A DNA stretch of 64,000 bases from Halanaerobiaceae bacterium ANBcell28 (GCA_037623315.1 JBBJJH010000005.1:1-64000); one strand, 5' to 3'. Counted from the stretch's first letter, positions 8,518 to 19,296 are shown. Notes: a model not told the origin generated them from the sequence alone. Translations and numbers: made by a program.

Positions 8518-10179
8518 ATGAAAAAGAAAATTGTTTGCCTAAGTATTTTAATCTTATTAACACTTTTTTTCGTAGCTTGTAGCACAAGTGAAGATCCATC
8601 TAATATTCTTCTTAAAGAAATAGAAATTGAAGCAGATCAAGCTTTTGATTTAAATAATCTTAGTGTTTCAGACGAAGTAGAATTAACTGCTATAGGTAAA
8701 GATGGTAATGGAAATAAAATGTCTATAGAACCACGTTGGGTTATAGATAACGAATTTATAGGAACATTTGATTCTGATAAAGGACAAAGTGTAATCTTTA
8801 CAGTAGAAGCAGCAGGTATTGGAACAATAACAGCAAATGAAGGCAGTGTTGAAGCTAGTATTTCTGTAAATGTTTCTTTGCCACCTGAATATGACAATAC
8901 ATCCACCGTAACAGGATATGTAACTGAGAATCGAGGTGGAGAAAGATTAGAAGGCGCCCTAGTAAGTGATGGCATAAACTCTACACTAAGTGATGAAAAT
9001 GGTTTCTTTAGTATAGAGATACCGACAGGTAAGACAGTAGACCTTATAGTAAGTAAAGAGGACTATTCTACGGCAAGAATTCAGTCAATTACTTTAAAAG
9101 AAGAGCAAGAGAGAAATGTAGTAGTGCCGTTACGCGAGTTATTTTATTCAGGTTATACTAATGAACCACCAGTTCTTTCTGTAATCGATGTAGATGAAGG
9201 TGCTGAATTAATAGCCGGTAGGGAACTTAGTGCACCGCTAAATGTTGAACTAAATGTTTTGGACAACAACAAAGATATATTTAGTTATTGGTATATAGGG
9301 GAAAGCAGCCAAGAGGCATATTTTTCATACAAAGACTTATCTCGGGAAAATAAAATTGAAATAGATGTTTCACCATATCCTAATGAAGAAACAACGCTAA
9401 ATTTTATAGTTTATGATACCAATGATAACCTTGTAATATATAGTATACCTGTAGTAATTCAGAATGAATCAGAAGCTCCAACAGTAGAACCGGAAGGCTT
9501 AGAATTTTTAGGAATAAAATCAGTTACTAAAGGTGAGAACATAGGACTATGTAGTATAAGCAGAGACGGTTCTGAGATGAATAGGACTATGTATGTTGAA
9601 TTAAACTGGGATGCTGTAGATCATGCAAATGGATATAGGGTATATAGAAGATTTGAAGGAGAGGAATATGAAGTAGTAGCCTTTATAACTGAAAGAGAAT
9701 ACTTTATGGATACCAGTTCTGAACTAGAAGCGGGAAGAGAAGTCCACTATAAGGTGGAACCATATAATCAATGGAGTACAGGTCAAGCCCTAGAAGGTTC
9801 AGTAATACCTCTTCCACCTATAAATGTGTATTTAAACGGTCCAGAAGATAATGCTGCAGATGTATCATTGACTCCTACTTTGAGTTGGGAGTTAGAAGGT
9901 GCTTCACTATTACCTGAAGGAGCAGAGATAGGTTTTGCTATATCTGTAGAGTGTATCATTAGTCGGAATAAGTTTGATTATTTTACTCCTGATTATGAAT
10001 ATACAATAAAAACTGATTTATTACCTAATCACACATACACCTGGGATATAATATCTGCTAAAGCTTATAAAGAATATATTAGTGACGAAAAAGTATATTC
10101 GCATGCTGTTAGTGAAGCAGGTACAGGTAACGGTTCATCTAATGGAGTATTTAAATTTACGACAGTAAGTGTAGATTAA
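8518..10179 (+). CDS. Multidomain surface lipoprotein (Ig-like, CarboxypepD-reg-like, FnIII-like)
   Basis: 553 aa lipoprotein: signal peptide with lipobox FFVACS (Cys at about residue 21). An Ig-like module (about 30-120) is followed by a carboxypeptidase-regulatory-like fold (about 127-205: TVTGYVTENRGG, SDENGFFSIEIPTG). A further beta domain follows, then a fibronectin-III-like module (about 340-430: LNWDAVDHANGYRVYRRFEG) and a final beta domain with LTPTLSWEL. No catalytic motif is seen, so a binding or scaffold role at the cell surface is inferred. The ATG at 8518 has AAAGGAG 8 nt upstream; the in-frame TTG at 8512 overlaps that site. It lies 22 bases before a subtilisin-like lipoprotein, probably in the same operon. 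Confidence 0.75.
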   Translation: MKKKIVCLSILILLTLFFVACSTSEDPSNILLKEIEIEADQAFDLNNLSVSDEVELTAIGKDGNGNKMSIEPRWVIDNEFIGTFDSDKGQSVIFTVEAAGIGTITANEGSVEASISVNVSLPPEYDNTSTVTGYVTENRGGERLEGALVSDGINSTLSDENGFFSIEIPTGKTVDLIVSKEDYSTARIQSITLKEEQERNVVVPLRELFYSGYTNEPPVLSVIDVDEGAELIAGRELSAPLNVELNVLDNNKDIFSYWYIGESSQEAYFSYKDLSRENKIEIDVSPYPNEETTLNFIVYDTNDNLVIYSIPVVIQNESEAPTVEPEGLEFLGIKSVTKGENIGLCSISRDGSEMNRTMYVELNWDAVDHANGYRVYRRFEGEEYEVVAFITEREYFMDTSSELEAGREVHYKVEPYNQWSTGQALEGSVIPLPPINVYLNGPEDNAADVSLTPTLSWELEGASLLPEGAEIGFAISVECIISRNKFDYFTPDYEYTIKTDLLPNHTYTWDIISAKAYKEYISDEKVYSHAVSEAGTGNGSSNGVFKFTTVSVD

Positions 10180-10201
10180 TTAAGGAAGGAAGGAAATAAA
10201 A

Positions 10202-11665
10202 ATGAAAAAGAGTTTATTTATAATAGCTACTCTTATTATGGTTTTGCTTTTTACAGCCTGTTCTAATTTCCCTGGTTCCCAAGCTATAAGGGAAGAAAGT
10301 GGAATCCAAACAGAGCAGCAAACAATAGATTACAGTGATGCAGAATTTGCAGCAAATGAGATATTGATAAAATCTAATCAACCAATAAAAGGAATATTAG
10401 AAGAAAATGGAATTGTGCAAAAAAGAGAATGGCCAAAGATAGGTTGGGTATTAGCAGAAGTAACAACAGGAGAAGATTTGCTCAAGGTGATTGACAAACT
10501 ATCTAGTAAAGAAGAAATCTTATTTGTAGAACCCAATCTAGCATACGAGTTTTATCAAACTACAGATGCAGTTGAACCAGAAGAAGGATATATTTCCTCA
10601 TGGGCAATTGATAAGATAAAAGCAAGAGAAGCCTGGGAAATTACTAAAGGAAGTTCTGATGTAATTGTAGCAGTGGTAGATACAGGGATTGACAAAGAGC
10701 ATTCAGAATTTGCTAATGATAAAATTGTCGCTCCATACGATAGATTTAATAATGATGATGAGGACATAAAAGATATCGATGGACATGGAACACATATTTC
10801 AGGCATTGTAGCATCAGTAGCTATAGAAAATCAGATAATGCCAATAAGAGTTTCAGAAAAAGAGAAGCAAGTATTTTCAGAACCATTAATTGATGCACTA
10901 GAGTATATAGTTAACTATGTAGAAGATAATGATGTAAAAATAGTAGCAAATATGTCTTTTGGAGCTAAAAGATATAGTTATGCATTAAAAGATGCAGTAG
11001 ACAATGCATTAGAAGCAGGAGTTGTACTAGTAGCCCCAGCAGGTAATCATGGTAGAAGAACATTAACTTATCCTGCATCCTATAATGGAGTGATTTCAGT
11101 AGCAGCTTCACATCCTTCAGGTAAAAGATCTGATTTTTCAACATTAGGTTATTGGAACTCTGTAGCAGCTCCAGGTGAAAGGATTCGCTCCACAATTCCA
11201 GGGGGATATGATTATAAAGATGGAACTTCAATGGCATCAGCATTTGTATCAGGAGCAGCAGCATTATTATTATCAGAAAATCCAGAATTAACACCTATAG
11301 AAGTTAAAAACCAATTAGAGCAGACAGCAAAAGGCGAAGGGTTTACAGAAGAACTTGGTTACGGAGTTATTGATATGGGAGCAATGTTAGGAGATCTCCA
11401 GGAAATGAAATATGGGAGTTTACATGTAGAAACAGACCTTGGACCTGAGTATGCAGGAAAAGGCTTGATAACACTTACCCAAGGAAATAAATTAGTAGCT
11501 CATGGTGCTACTGGTGCAAACGGAGACTTTAAATTCTCAGCTTTAAAACCAGGAAGCTATACTGTAAATGTATCTTTGAATATTTCAGGAGAATCCTATT
11601 TTAATAGAGAAAACGTCATAATTTCAGAAGGTGCTAGTAGTGAAGTATATATAGAAATTAATTAG
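10202..11665 (+). CDS. Subtilisin-like serine protease lipoprotein (S8)
   Basis: 487 aa. Signal peptide with lipobox LFTACS. Prodomain at about 55-120 (NEILIK...VEPNLAYEF). The S8 catalytic triad is intact: Asp in VVDTGID (about 160), His in DGHGTH (about 195), Ser in GTSMAS (about 343); the oxyanion Asn lies in PAGNHG. A C-terminal carboxypeptidase-regulatory-like module (about 405-487: GANGDFKFSALKPGSYTV) may anchor or bind substrate. It is probably tethered to a membrane outer face and degrades proteins or peptides. Co-transcribed with the lipoprotein upstream; a strong terminator follows. Confidence 0.92.
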   Translation: MKKSLFIIATLIMVLLFTACSNFPGSQAIREESGIQTEQQTIDYSDAEFAANEILIKSNQPIKGILEENGIVQKREWPKIGWVLAEVTTGEDLLKVIDKLSSKEEILFVEPNLAYEFYQTTDAVEPEEGYISSWAIDKIKAREAWEITKGSSDVIVAVVDTGIDKEHSEFANDKIVAPYDRFNNDDEDIKDIDGHGTHISGIVASVAIENQIMPIRVSEKEKQVFSEPLIDALEYIVNYVEDNDVKIVANMSFGAKRYSYALKDAVDNALEAGVVLVAPAGNHGRRTLTYPASYNGVISVAASHPSGKRSDFSTLGYWNSVAAPGERIRSTIPGGYDYKDGTSMASAFVSGAAALLLSENPELTPIEVKNQLEQTAKGEGFTEELGYGVIDMGAMLGDLQEMKYGSLHVETDLGPEYAGKGLITLTQGNKLVAHGATGANGDFKFSALKPGSYTVNVSLNISGESYFNRENVIISEGASSEVYIEIN

Positions 11666-11734
11666 CCTTAATTAGTGCAAATGTATTGGTTGAAAATGCT
11701 AGTTTAAATCATAATTAAAATAATAGCATTGTTA

Positions 11735-11768
11735 AGCGAGCAAATATATATTTGCTCGCTTTTTTAAA
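11735..11768 (+). terminator. Rho-independent terminator after S8 protease
   Basis: Long perfect stem AGCGAGCAAATA / TATTTGCTCGCT followed by TTTTTT. Confidence 0.9.
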
Positions 11769-11930
11769 TTTACATATAAGTACTAATTCATTAAGATTTT
11801 ATAAAGGACTTTTTAAAAAAATGGCGAATAATATATAATAAGAAATAATATTGTTAAGAAAAACTTATGAATAACTGTCTAAATATTTGATATATAAAGC
11901 ATCACGATGGATGATAAACGAGGTGGCATA

Positions 11931-14195
11931 ATGACAGAGCGCACTATAAATAATTACATTAATCGTAAGTTTGCTTATCTTTTTGTTATATTAACACTTT
12001 TTATATTTTTGTCTGTTGTTTTTTTAATACATGGGTACATACAAGCTATAATGTCTAATTATATCTATGATATGACTATTGACTCAATATATTCTTCTTT
12101 AGTACAATTTGATGATACATTAGCTTTAGTTGAGGGTTCTTATGATGAAATTGGGACAAATATACTATTAGACTTCAAAGAAGAACTTGAGGAAATTGAC
12201 TTTTATGATGAATTTGATAATTTTTATGTAAATAACATTTTTGTAAATACAATAGAAAAATATAGAATTCAATTAGATATGCTAGGAATCTTAGAACAGG
12301 TCAATAAAGAAACATTCTATTACATAGTAAATAGATCTGCTGAGATTATTTATACTAACAATAGCAATAGTCCATCAGTATTAAACAATAAGCAAAAGAT
12401 TTTACCTTCAGTAGGAGAAAAAATAGAAATAGAAAGATTTGTTTTTAAAGAGAATTCTAATGTTTTTGTTAAAAATACATATGTTGAATTATCAGAGGAT
12501 TATATTCTTAAAGTTACTTTGCCAATGGATAGGAAATTATTCGACAGTATACTAAATCGCTTTGTGAATCTTGAAGATAATTTTTTATTTATTAGAAATA
12601 TTGAGATTTCTAATAAACTTGACGATATATTAATTAGTGATAATGAAATTAGCCCAATAGAAAAAATAGCAGAGGAACCATTTGTAGAAAAAATAAATAA
12701 TTATACATATACATATTATACTGCATGGGAAAATACTGATCCTGATTATTTTAACTCTGAAGTCTATTACATAAGATTAGATATGGATTTTTCAAAAGAG
12801 ATGCTCCCTTTTAATAGGGCTATAACTGTCTTTATTTTCCTTGTTTTGTTTTTATCTATTCTAATAGTTTTCTTTATAAATAGAAGGTTGATAAATAAGA
12901 TATCTGCTCCATTTTCTTATTTAGCTGAAAATATGAATAAAATAGGAACATATGATTTGTCGGCTGTGAATGATAAGTTTGAATCTACTGATTTAAAAGA
13001 GGTAAATATGTTACTGTCTAGTTATCAGGGAATGACAAGCGAATTAGCTAGTTCTTTTGAAGAACTTAGGGCAGTAAATGAGGAGTTGGAAGATTCTTAT
13101 AAAGAAACATCAAAATTAGCTAATAATTTAAATAATATTATACAAATGGCTAGTAAATTATCAACTGCTGTTTTTGATGATAAAGAAGAGTTTTTACTTG
13201 AATTATTTTATGTTGCTGAAAAATTAATTCCAGAGATTGATTATGGCTCTGTATTTATAGTTGAAAATAATCAAATAAAATGGTTGGATGCTGTGGGGCA
13301 TGATCTGTCAAAAATACAAAAACTGGATATCGATCTTTCATACTTTGAAGAATTAGAAGAATTAGTTTATGTGAAAGATTTGAAAAAAGACAAGGTGAAA
13401 TACCCTAAAAATTATTTAAGAGATATTATGTTAAGTGTAAAAAAACCTATAAAAGCATTTATTTCTGTTCAGCTTTATGTTGGTGACAGCTTGGCAGGTT
13501 CATTAAATTATGATATTGCTAAATCCAGTGATGCTAATCTAAGTAAACAGTCATTACAGACAATAAGGGCTTTTGCCAACTTAGCTTCCGCTTTCATGAC
13601 AATTCAAAATTATAAACATATTCATGAGAAGTTCCAACGTGAAATCATTTTATCTATGATCAACATCTTAGAAATACATGATATTTATACTAAGGGACAT
13701 TCTGAAAATGTTGCTAAAATTTCTTCATTGTTGGCTCGAGAATTAGGTTTTTCCAAAGAAGAAGTAAAAAATATTGAATGGGCAGGTTTGGTACATGATA
13801 TAGGTAAAATTTTAGTTAGTAAGAATATATTAAATAAACCAGGAGTTTTAACTGCAGAGGAATATCAAGAAATTAAAAGACATACTATTTGGGGTTATGA
13901 TGTTTTAACAAACTCTGAAGAATTAAAAGATATAGCTACTTATGTAAGGCATCATCATGAAAGGTGGGATGGTGAAGGTTATCCTGATGGATTGAAAGGA
14001 GAGGAAATTCCTCTTTTTGCAAGGATAATTACATTAGCTGATGCCTGGGACACTATGCGTAGTGATCGGGTTTATAGAAAAAAACTTTCCAAAGAAATTG
14101 CTCTTAAGGAAGTTATTGAAAACAGTGGTAAACAGTTTGACCCACAGGTTGCTAAGGTAGCTATTAAATTAATAAAAGAAGGCAAGTTGAATTAA
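11931..14195 (+). CDS. Membrane sensor with HD-GYP (c-di-GMP phosphodiesterase) domain
   Basis: 754 aa. Two membrane segments (about residues 15-38 and 292-315) flank an extracytoplasmic sensor domain. Then come a HAMP-like linker and coiled coil (about 320-400) and a GAF-like region (about 410-555). The C-terminal HD-GYP domain carries VHDIGK (about 620), HHERWDGEGYPDGL (about 673-686, with the GYP motif) and LADAWDTM. HD-GYP domains hydrolyse cyclic di-GMP; all hallmark residues are present, so activity is likely. The ATG at 11931 follows GAGGTGG; an in-frame ATG at 11907 has no ribosome binding site. An outer-membrane protein gene follows after 31 bases. It may affect the c-di-GMP riboswitch at 49991. 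Confidence 0.9.
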   Translation: MTERTINNYINRKFAYLFVILTLFIFLSVVFLIHGYIQAIMSNYIYDMTIDSIYSSLVQFDDTLALVEGSYDEIGTNILLDFKEELEEIDFYDEFDNFYVNNIFVNTIEKYRIQLDMLGILEQVNKETFYYIVNRSAEIIYTNNSNSPSVLNNKQKILPSVGEKIEIERFVFKENSNVFVKNTYVELSEDYILKVTLPMDRKLFDSILNRFVNLEDNFLFIRNIEISNKLDDILISDNEISPIEKIAEEPFVEKINNYTYTYYTAWENTDPDYFNSEVYYIRLDMDFSKEMLPFNRAITVFIFLVLFLSILIVFFINRRLINKISAPFSYLAENMNKIGTYDLSAVNDKFESTDLKEVNMLLSSYQGMTSELASSFEELRAVNEELEDSYKETSKLANNLNNIIQMASKLSTAVFDDKEEFLLELFYVAEKLIPEIDYGSVFIVENNQIKWLDAVGHDLSKIQKLDIDLSYFEELEELVYVKDLKKDKVKYPKNYLRDIMLSVKKPIKAFISVQLYVGDSLAGSLNYDIAKSSDANLSKQSLQTIRAFANLASAFMTIQNYKHIHEKFQREIILSMINILEIHDIYTKGHSENVAKISSLLARELGFSKEEVKNIEWAGLVHDIGKILVSKNILNKPGVLTAEEYQEIKRHTIWGYDVLTNSEELKDIATYVRHHHERWDGEGYPDGLKGEEIPLFARIITLADAWDTMRSDRVYRKKLSKEIALKEVIENSGKQFDPQVAKVAIKLIKEGKLN

Positions 14196-14226
14196 ATATT
14201 ATATAATTTTATAGGGGGCAATGTAA

Positions 14227-15324
14227 ATGGATAGTAAAAAATATATGATATTTTTAATGATTTTATTTATTATTTTAGTTTCAGGAACTGTTTTTGCTTC
14301 AGAGACAGGAATACAGCAACACTTGACAGCACGTTCGTTTGCGATGGGTGGTGCTTTTACTGCTCAAGCTGACAATATAGAAGCAGTATTATATAATCCG
14401 GCTGCTTTAGTTGATGCAGGTTTAATTGGGCTTAATGTTAATGTAGGTATAGAATTAAATAATATCAGTCAGTTCTATGAGGCTAGGAATATTGATGATT
14501 ATATTAATAATAATCAATATGCTAATGTTATAGAACACCTACCCGATGATGCAAGTGTAAATACTCAGGGTCTTATTGGTCTTAAAGTAGATTCATTTGC
14601 TTTAACTTATAATCATAAAGTTGAGATGTCATCCCAAATTGAAAACAATACTGCTTCTGTGGATATCATACAAAGCAGGGAGGGGATTTTAAGTTTTGCA
14701 AATGAAATTATCAATCCACCTCTAGGTTTAGGAGCTTTATCATATGGTGTTAATCTTAAGTTTTTTGATATAGATAAAGATATATATCAATTAACGAATA
14801 ATTATAATAAGCAAAAGGATATATCAGGGAGAGGATTTGGACTTGATCTTGGATTAATGGCTAAGCTTACAGATATTTTTAGGGTAGGTTATTTTCTTGA
14901 AAATGCAGTAAGCACCAATGTTGATTTAGAAGGTGAGAAGAGAGAGTACATACACGATGGTGATCGTTGGAAATTTGTTGATGATAATCATAATAATGAT
15001 TATACTCAAGAGTACAGTGCTGAAACAAAGAGTCGAATAGGGGCTTCTATAAGCATTCCTCTTGTTAATTTAACTCTAGCAGCTGATATAGATGACCTTT
15101 TTAATCAAGTACATGGTCAGGTATTACATATGGGATTAGAAAAGAATTTTTTATTTAATGCTGTATCATTAAGAGCAGGTAGAATTGATAGTGACTATAT
15201 TACATATAATACTTTTGGTCTTGGTTTGAATTTGACTGGTTTTAGTATGGATACTGCCTTTGGTTTTGAAGGCTCCTCAGGTTCTAACTTAGCTGCAATG
15301 ATTTCGGTTAATGCACTGTTTTAA
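14227..15324 (+). CDS. FadL/PorV/TraF-like outer-membrane protein
   Basis: 365 aa with a signal peptide (about 5-25, FASETG). The mature start has RSFAMGGAFTAQADNIEAVLYNPAAL, the signature of PorV/UPF0164/TraF-like barrels. The rest alternates like beta-strands and ends in Phe (VNALF), typical of outer-membrane barrels. It is probably co-transcribed with the HD-GYP sensor upstream (31-base gap, GGGGGC ribosome binding site) and is followed by a terminator. The passenger molecule is unknown. Confidence 0.75.
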   Translation: MDSKKYMIFLMILFIILVSGTVFASETGIQQHLTARSFAMGGAFTAQADNIEAVLYNPAALVDAGLIGLNVNVGIELNNISQFYEARNIDDYINNNQYANVIEHLPDDASVNTQGLIGLKVDSFALTYNHKVEMSSQIENNTASVDIIQSREGILSFANEIINPPLGLGALSYGVNLKFFDIDKDIYQLTNNYNKQKDISGRGFGLDLGLMAKLTDIFRVGYFLENAVSTNVDLEGEKREYIHDGDRWKFVDDNHNNDYTQEYSAETKSRIGASISIPLVNLTLAADIDDLFNQVHGQVLHMGLEKNFLFNAVSLRAGRIDSDYITYNTFGLGLNLTGFSMDTAFGFEGSSGSNLAAMISVNALF

Positions 15325-15390
15325 ATTTTTATAAGTATATTTTAAGGCTGTAAAAAAAGTATAATTAATAACTTTATAAAAGATATAAAT

Positions 15391-15428
15391 GACATATCCC
15401 CTAGGTTTAAATGGGGATATGTTTTTTT
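15391..15428 (+). terminator. Rho-independent terminator
   Basis: CATATCCCC / GGGGATATG stem with an 11-base loop, followed by TTTTTTT. Confidence 0.85.
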
Positions 15429-15528
15429 ATTGCTCAGATAAATCTGCTTTCGCAAGATGTAAATGATTATTGTCATATTTTTATTATAAAAGCAATGTGC
15501 TTCGCTATGTACAAATTTAATTAGATCA

Positions 15529-15768
15529 TCAATAAATAGTATCTTTATTCCTCTCGTATTCCTTGTCTGTAGTTAAGATTTTTTCTCTAAAGTATTTTAG
15601 TTCATCTAGCATATTTTTGAGAATATCTAAGGATTCATTTATATTGTTTAAAGTGGCTATTTCTTCGTCATGTAAAGGATCCCACATGTCAAGTAAGTTT
15701 TCTAAAGATTCTCTCATTCTATATCTACAAGCATCTTTGTATTTGTTTCTAGTCATTAAATCAGGCAT
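15529..15768 (-). CDS. Small helical protein, unknown
   Basis: 79 aa, highly charged and predicted alpha-helical (SLENLLDMWDPLHDEEIATLNNINESLDI). It has a good ribosome binding site, AAAGGATG, 5 nt before the ATG. No signal peptide, membrane segment or recognisable family was seen. It is transcribed against both neighbours and stands alone. Confidence 0.55.
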   Translation of the reverse strand: MPDLMTRNKYKDACRYRMRESLENLLDMWDPLHDEEIATLNNINESLDILKNMLDELKYFREKILTTDKEYERNKDTIY

Positions 15769-16015
15769 ATTTTCATCCTTTCATTATCATTTACTTCTCT
15801 ATTATATTTTCTTAATACTTGGTTTTTTATACGAGATAGTAATTTAATTTATATAAAGTTTATTATATTTTTTGCTAAGTAGGCAGGATTTATTTACTTA
15901 GAATAGAAATATTAATAATAAGGAAAGAAAATGTCGAATTTATATTTAAGATGTCGAAAATTATTGAATTAGAAAAAGTATTTTTTACAATTGACTTAAT
16001 AAAGGAGTGTATAAA

Positions 16016-17992
16016 ATGAAAAAACGATTTAATCTTTTACTTATTATTTCAGTAGTTATTTTTACTTTAACTGCTTGTAGTAATCCCCAGGGTGGGTTTG
16101 GACCTTCGTGGGATATTTCTCTTCGACTGCCAATGGCTGAAAGCCAAAGTACTACAGTTAAGGAAGTCTTTGAAGAGGCAGCTATTGGCGGGCTTGATCT
16201 TGAAGGAGACTTAGTAAAATATACATATGATGATGAACTTATTTCTTTTAATTTTGGGGATGAATTAGTAGAAGCTTTAGATGATGAATTTCATGGGATG
16301 GATATAAGTGCTGAGTTTGAATTGGATGCCATTGATCTAGGTAATGTTTTAAATGGTTACTCTGATGATATTCCAATACCTGGAGGAGTAAACTCGGATG
16401 ACCTTTCAGATTATGATCTGTCAGAAATTGATCCTATTGACCTTGAAGGATTTGAAAGTATTGAATTTTCTGAAGGAAAATTAAGTCTCTTAATTTCATC
16501 AGAGGTAGAGTATGTAATAGATGAGATTGTATTGGAATTAGATTTTGGTAACGGAACTTTAGAAGAACTTACTTACGAAAACATTCCTGGACATGCAATT
16601 AACTTTAATCCAGAAGAGGCATACATAGACCTTAGGGGAAGAAAACTAGAAAACGAAATAGCACTTAGGGTTATAAGGATTAATACAAGTCAAGGACCAT
16701 TGGATTCAGAAGATAATATACGTTTCACATATTCTGTAGATGATGCCATAGTAAATAAGGTGAATCGTTATGAAGGGAAAATTGATACTAGTATTAATAT
16801 AGATGAAATTGAGCTTAACTTTTTTGAATTTGATGATTATGATTTAGCTGCTATTGGCTTTGAAGCAGGTCAAATAGTAGTAGATATTGATTCTCCAAAT
16901 GCTTTGGATTTAGAAGTTACTTCTATTTCAATAGGAGATATCGCTGCAAACTCAAAGAATATATCTGTAGAAGGTAAAACTTTATCAATGGATAATCTTA
17001 GCTTGACTGATCTAGAGATAAAAATTACAGGAGAGAATTTTGATTATGATAGTAATGAAAGGCTAAGTGTTTATGTATCGTTTGAAGATGTTGAAGTAGC
17101 CTCCATCGACTTCCAATCTTTGGATTTGTCTAATTTTATTGGAGATGATTTTGTTCAAACAATTTCAGATATTCCTGAATTAGGTGAGCTAGACAATTTT
17201 GCATTAAATGATTTGAAAATCGAATTAAGAATTAATAATAATAGCTCTTGGATACTGGATTTAAGCTCATTGAGTCTAAAGGCTTTTGAAAATGCTAGCA
17301 AAACCCTTGCCTTTACATTAGGTGACATAGATGCAGATAGTAGCTATATAGATAATAGTGAAAACGCTATGACTAGTATTAGTCTTGTAAGTGAGATAGA
17401 AACTGACTTTTTAGATATTTTAATGAGTAATCCAGATTATATTGAAATAGATATGTCCACTTTGAGTATTGTTAATAGTGATACAGTGAGTATAGCTAAA
17501 GGGGATAGTTTAGCTATAGGTATTAATTTTGAAATAGGTCTTGATATTACACTATACGAGGATTTTACTTTTGAATTAGAACCTATAGAAATACCGGAAC
17601 TAAGTCATAGTGATAAAGAATTTATTGAAAACAATCTATTAAAATCTTCATATGTTCAATTTTCTACATTAGACAATCAATTAGGAATTGAACCTGAATT
17701 GAGGTTGTATTTAGCTAGTATTAAAGATGCTAGTTTGATGACTAGCCAGGAATTAGCAGAAGAACTTTATCAAGAGAAAAACTTGTTTCTTACAAATGTT
17801 ATAAGTAATGGTAGTAATGGTGAAGAGAGAATGATAATTATTAATGAAGAGATGTTCGACAAGTTATTGGAATCTAATTTATATTTCGGAGTAGAATTGT
17901 TTATTGAAAAAGGGGAGATACGCATAAGTCCAGAAGGTTATATAAAAATGGAAGATATCGTTACAGTAATTGATGCTAAAGTTAATTATTAG
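16016..17992 (+). CDS. Large beta-rich lipoprotein, unknown
   Basis: 658 aa lipoprotein with lipobox TLTACS (Cys near residue 21). The mature protein is acidic and beta-rich with many ELDFGN- and SIDFQSLDLS-like strands, suggesting repeated beta-sandwich modules; no enzymatic motif is seen. The start is ATG at 16016 with AAAGGAGTG upstream; the GTG at 16007 lies inside that ribosome binding site. It is followed after 16 bases by an outer-membrane barrel gene, so a surface complex of lipoprotein plus barrel is inferred. A resemblance to S-layer or adhesin lipoproteins is possible but not shown. Confidence 0.65.
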   Translation: MKKRFNLLLIISVVIFTLTACSNPQGGFGPSWDISLRLPMAESQSTTVKEVFEEAAIGGLDLEGDLVKYTYDDELISFNFGDELVEALDDEFHGMDISAEFELDAIDLGNVLNGYSDDIPIPGGVNSDDLSDYDLSEIDPIDLEGFESIEFSEGKLSLLISSEVEYVIDEIVLELDFGNGTLEELTYENIPGHAINFNPEEAYIDLRGRKLENEIALRVIRINTSQGPLDSEDNIRFTYSVDDAIVNKVNRYEGKIDTSINIDEIELNFFEFDDYDLAAIGFEAGQIVVDIDSPNALDLEVTSISIGDIAANSKNISVEGKTLSMDNLSLTDLEIKITGENFDYDSNERLSVYVSFEDVEVASIDFQSLDLSNFIGDDFVQTISDIPELGELDNFALNDLKIELRINNNSSWILDLSSLSLKAFENASKTLAFTLGDIDADSSYIDNSENAMTSISLVSEIETDFLDILMSNPDYIEIDMSTLSIVNSDTVSIAKGDSLAIGINFEIGLDITLYEDFTFELEPIEIPELSHSDKEFIENNLLKSSYVQFSTLDNQLGIEPELRLYLASIKDASLMTSQELAEELYQEKNLFLTNVISNGSNGEERMIIINEEMFDKLLESNLYFGVELFIEKGEIRISPEGYIKMEDIVTVIDAKVNY

Positions 17993-18008
17993 AGGGGGGA
18001 GAAGATAA

Positions 18009-19256
18009 ATGAGGATGAAAAAGAAGTTATTATATTTATCAATTATTTTATTTTTTATCTTAAGTTTTAACAATCTGCTTTTTGCTGGAATGACAGCTAG
18101 AACAATCGGTCTCGCTGATGACTTTCCTACTATTACTGGGATTGATGCCTTATATGCTAATCCAGCAAGTATTAATGCGGGGGATCATAAATTTGCCCTG
18201 GAATTGAGCGCTAATGCAGGGTTTTGGAACAATGTATTTGTAAATGATTTTTTGGATGATGCCTATAAGGAAAATGTTTTGAATAAGATTGCAGACGATG
18301 GACTTCTAATGGATACAGATATTAATCTTGGAACTAGGATAAATATAGGTGCAGTAACTGCTTTTGCTGACGCCAGGGGAAATGTCATGATGAAAATTGC
18401 TCCTGATTTAGCAGAGCTAATTTTAGATGGAAATCAAAATAATAAAAACTATAAGCTTACAGGAAGTGAATTTACTTCAGCTATTTATGGTGATACTGGT
18501 TTAAATCTTTCATTAAAAATGCCAGACTCATTAAGTAATTCTATGCAGGTCAATAATATTTATGTTGGCATGACATATCATTATTTAATTGGTACTATAT
18601 TTAAGTCCAGCGCTGATGGTAGTATTTTATTAGAATTAGAGGGTAGTAATCCTAGGATAGAGGATAATATCGAAGATTTTTTTATCAAGTTTTCTGATAT
18701 TGAAAATGGTGATTTTGCTATAGGGCATGCATTTGATATAGGTTTATACACTGAGCTAAGCGATAAATTAGCTTTGGGTTTAAGTGTATTTAATATAGAT
18801 GGAAGCATGAGTGTTGATGCTTATAGACATTTTGAGTTATACTATAATGAAGAGGAAGAAACATGGGATTTTACTGAGGAAATAGAAGGGGAAGCTGTAG
18901 AAGGAGTTCTAAATTATACTTTGCCTCTAATTTTTAAAGTAGGTGGAAGAATAAGTTTTACTGATAATTTTGACCTGCATGGAGGCTATACTATGACAAG
19001 TTATAATGACGATATCTTTAAAGATAGCTTAAGTGATCATAAATTTGCCCTGGGAGCTGAGTATTCAAGAATTGGATTTTTACCTTTAAGAATGGGGATG
19101 AACTACTCAACTTTACAGCATAATTATGCCATAAATACTGGTATGGGATTACACTTAGGATCCCTTAAGGCAGACCTTGGTATTTCTGATTTAAGTGGAT
19201 TGTTCTATAGATCAAAAGGTGTGGAGATAGGATTGAATATGAAAATTGAATTTTAG
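18009..19256 (+). CDS. PorV-like outer-membrane protein
   Basis: 415 aa with a signal peptide (about 5-26, LLFAG). The mature N-terminus TARTIGLADDFPTITGIDALYANPASI matches the 'single barrel with YNPA' motif of PorV/UPF0164-like proteins and resembles the protein at 14227. The C-terminus ends in KIEF, a terminal Phe as in barrels. A strong AGGGGGGAG ribosome binding site sits right after the upstream lipoprotein stop, so the two are co-transcribed. Ligand or export substrate unknown. Confidence 0.72.
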   Translation: MRMKKKLLYLSIILFFILSFNNLLFAGMTARTIGLADDFPTITGIDALYANPASINAGDHKFALELSANAGFWNNVFVNDFLDDAYKENVLNKIADDGLLMDTDINLGTRINIGAVTAFADARGNVMMKIAPDLAELILDGNQNNKNYKLTGSEFTSAIYGDTGLNLSLKMPDSLSNSMQVNNIYVGMTYHYLIGTIFKSSADGSILLELEGSNPRIEDNIEDFFIKFSDIENGDFAIGHAFDIGLYTELSDKLALGLSVFNIDGSMSVDAYRHFELYYNEEEETWDFTEEIEGEAVEGVLNYTLPLIFKVGGRISFTDNFDLHGGYTMTSYNDDIFKDSLSDHKFALGAEYSRIGFLPLRMGMNYSTLQHNYAINTGMGLHLGSLKADLGISDLSGLFYRSKGVEIGLNMKIEF

Positions 19257-19296
19257 TATTAAAAATACCAAGTAATGTAATACTGAATATTAATGA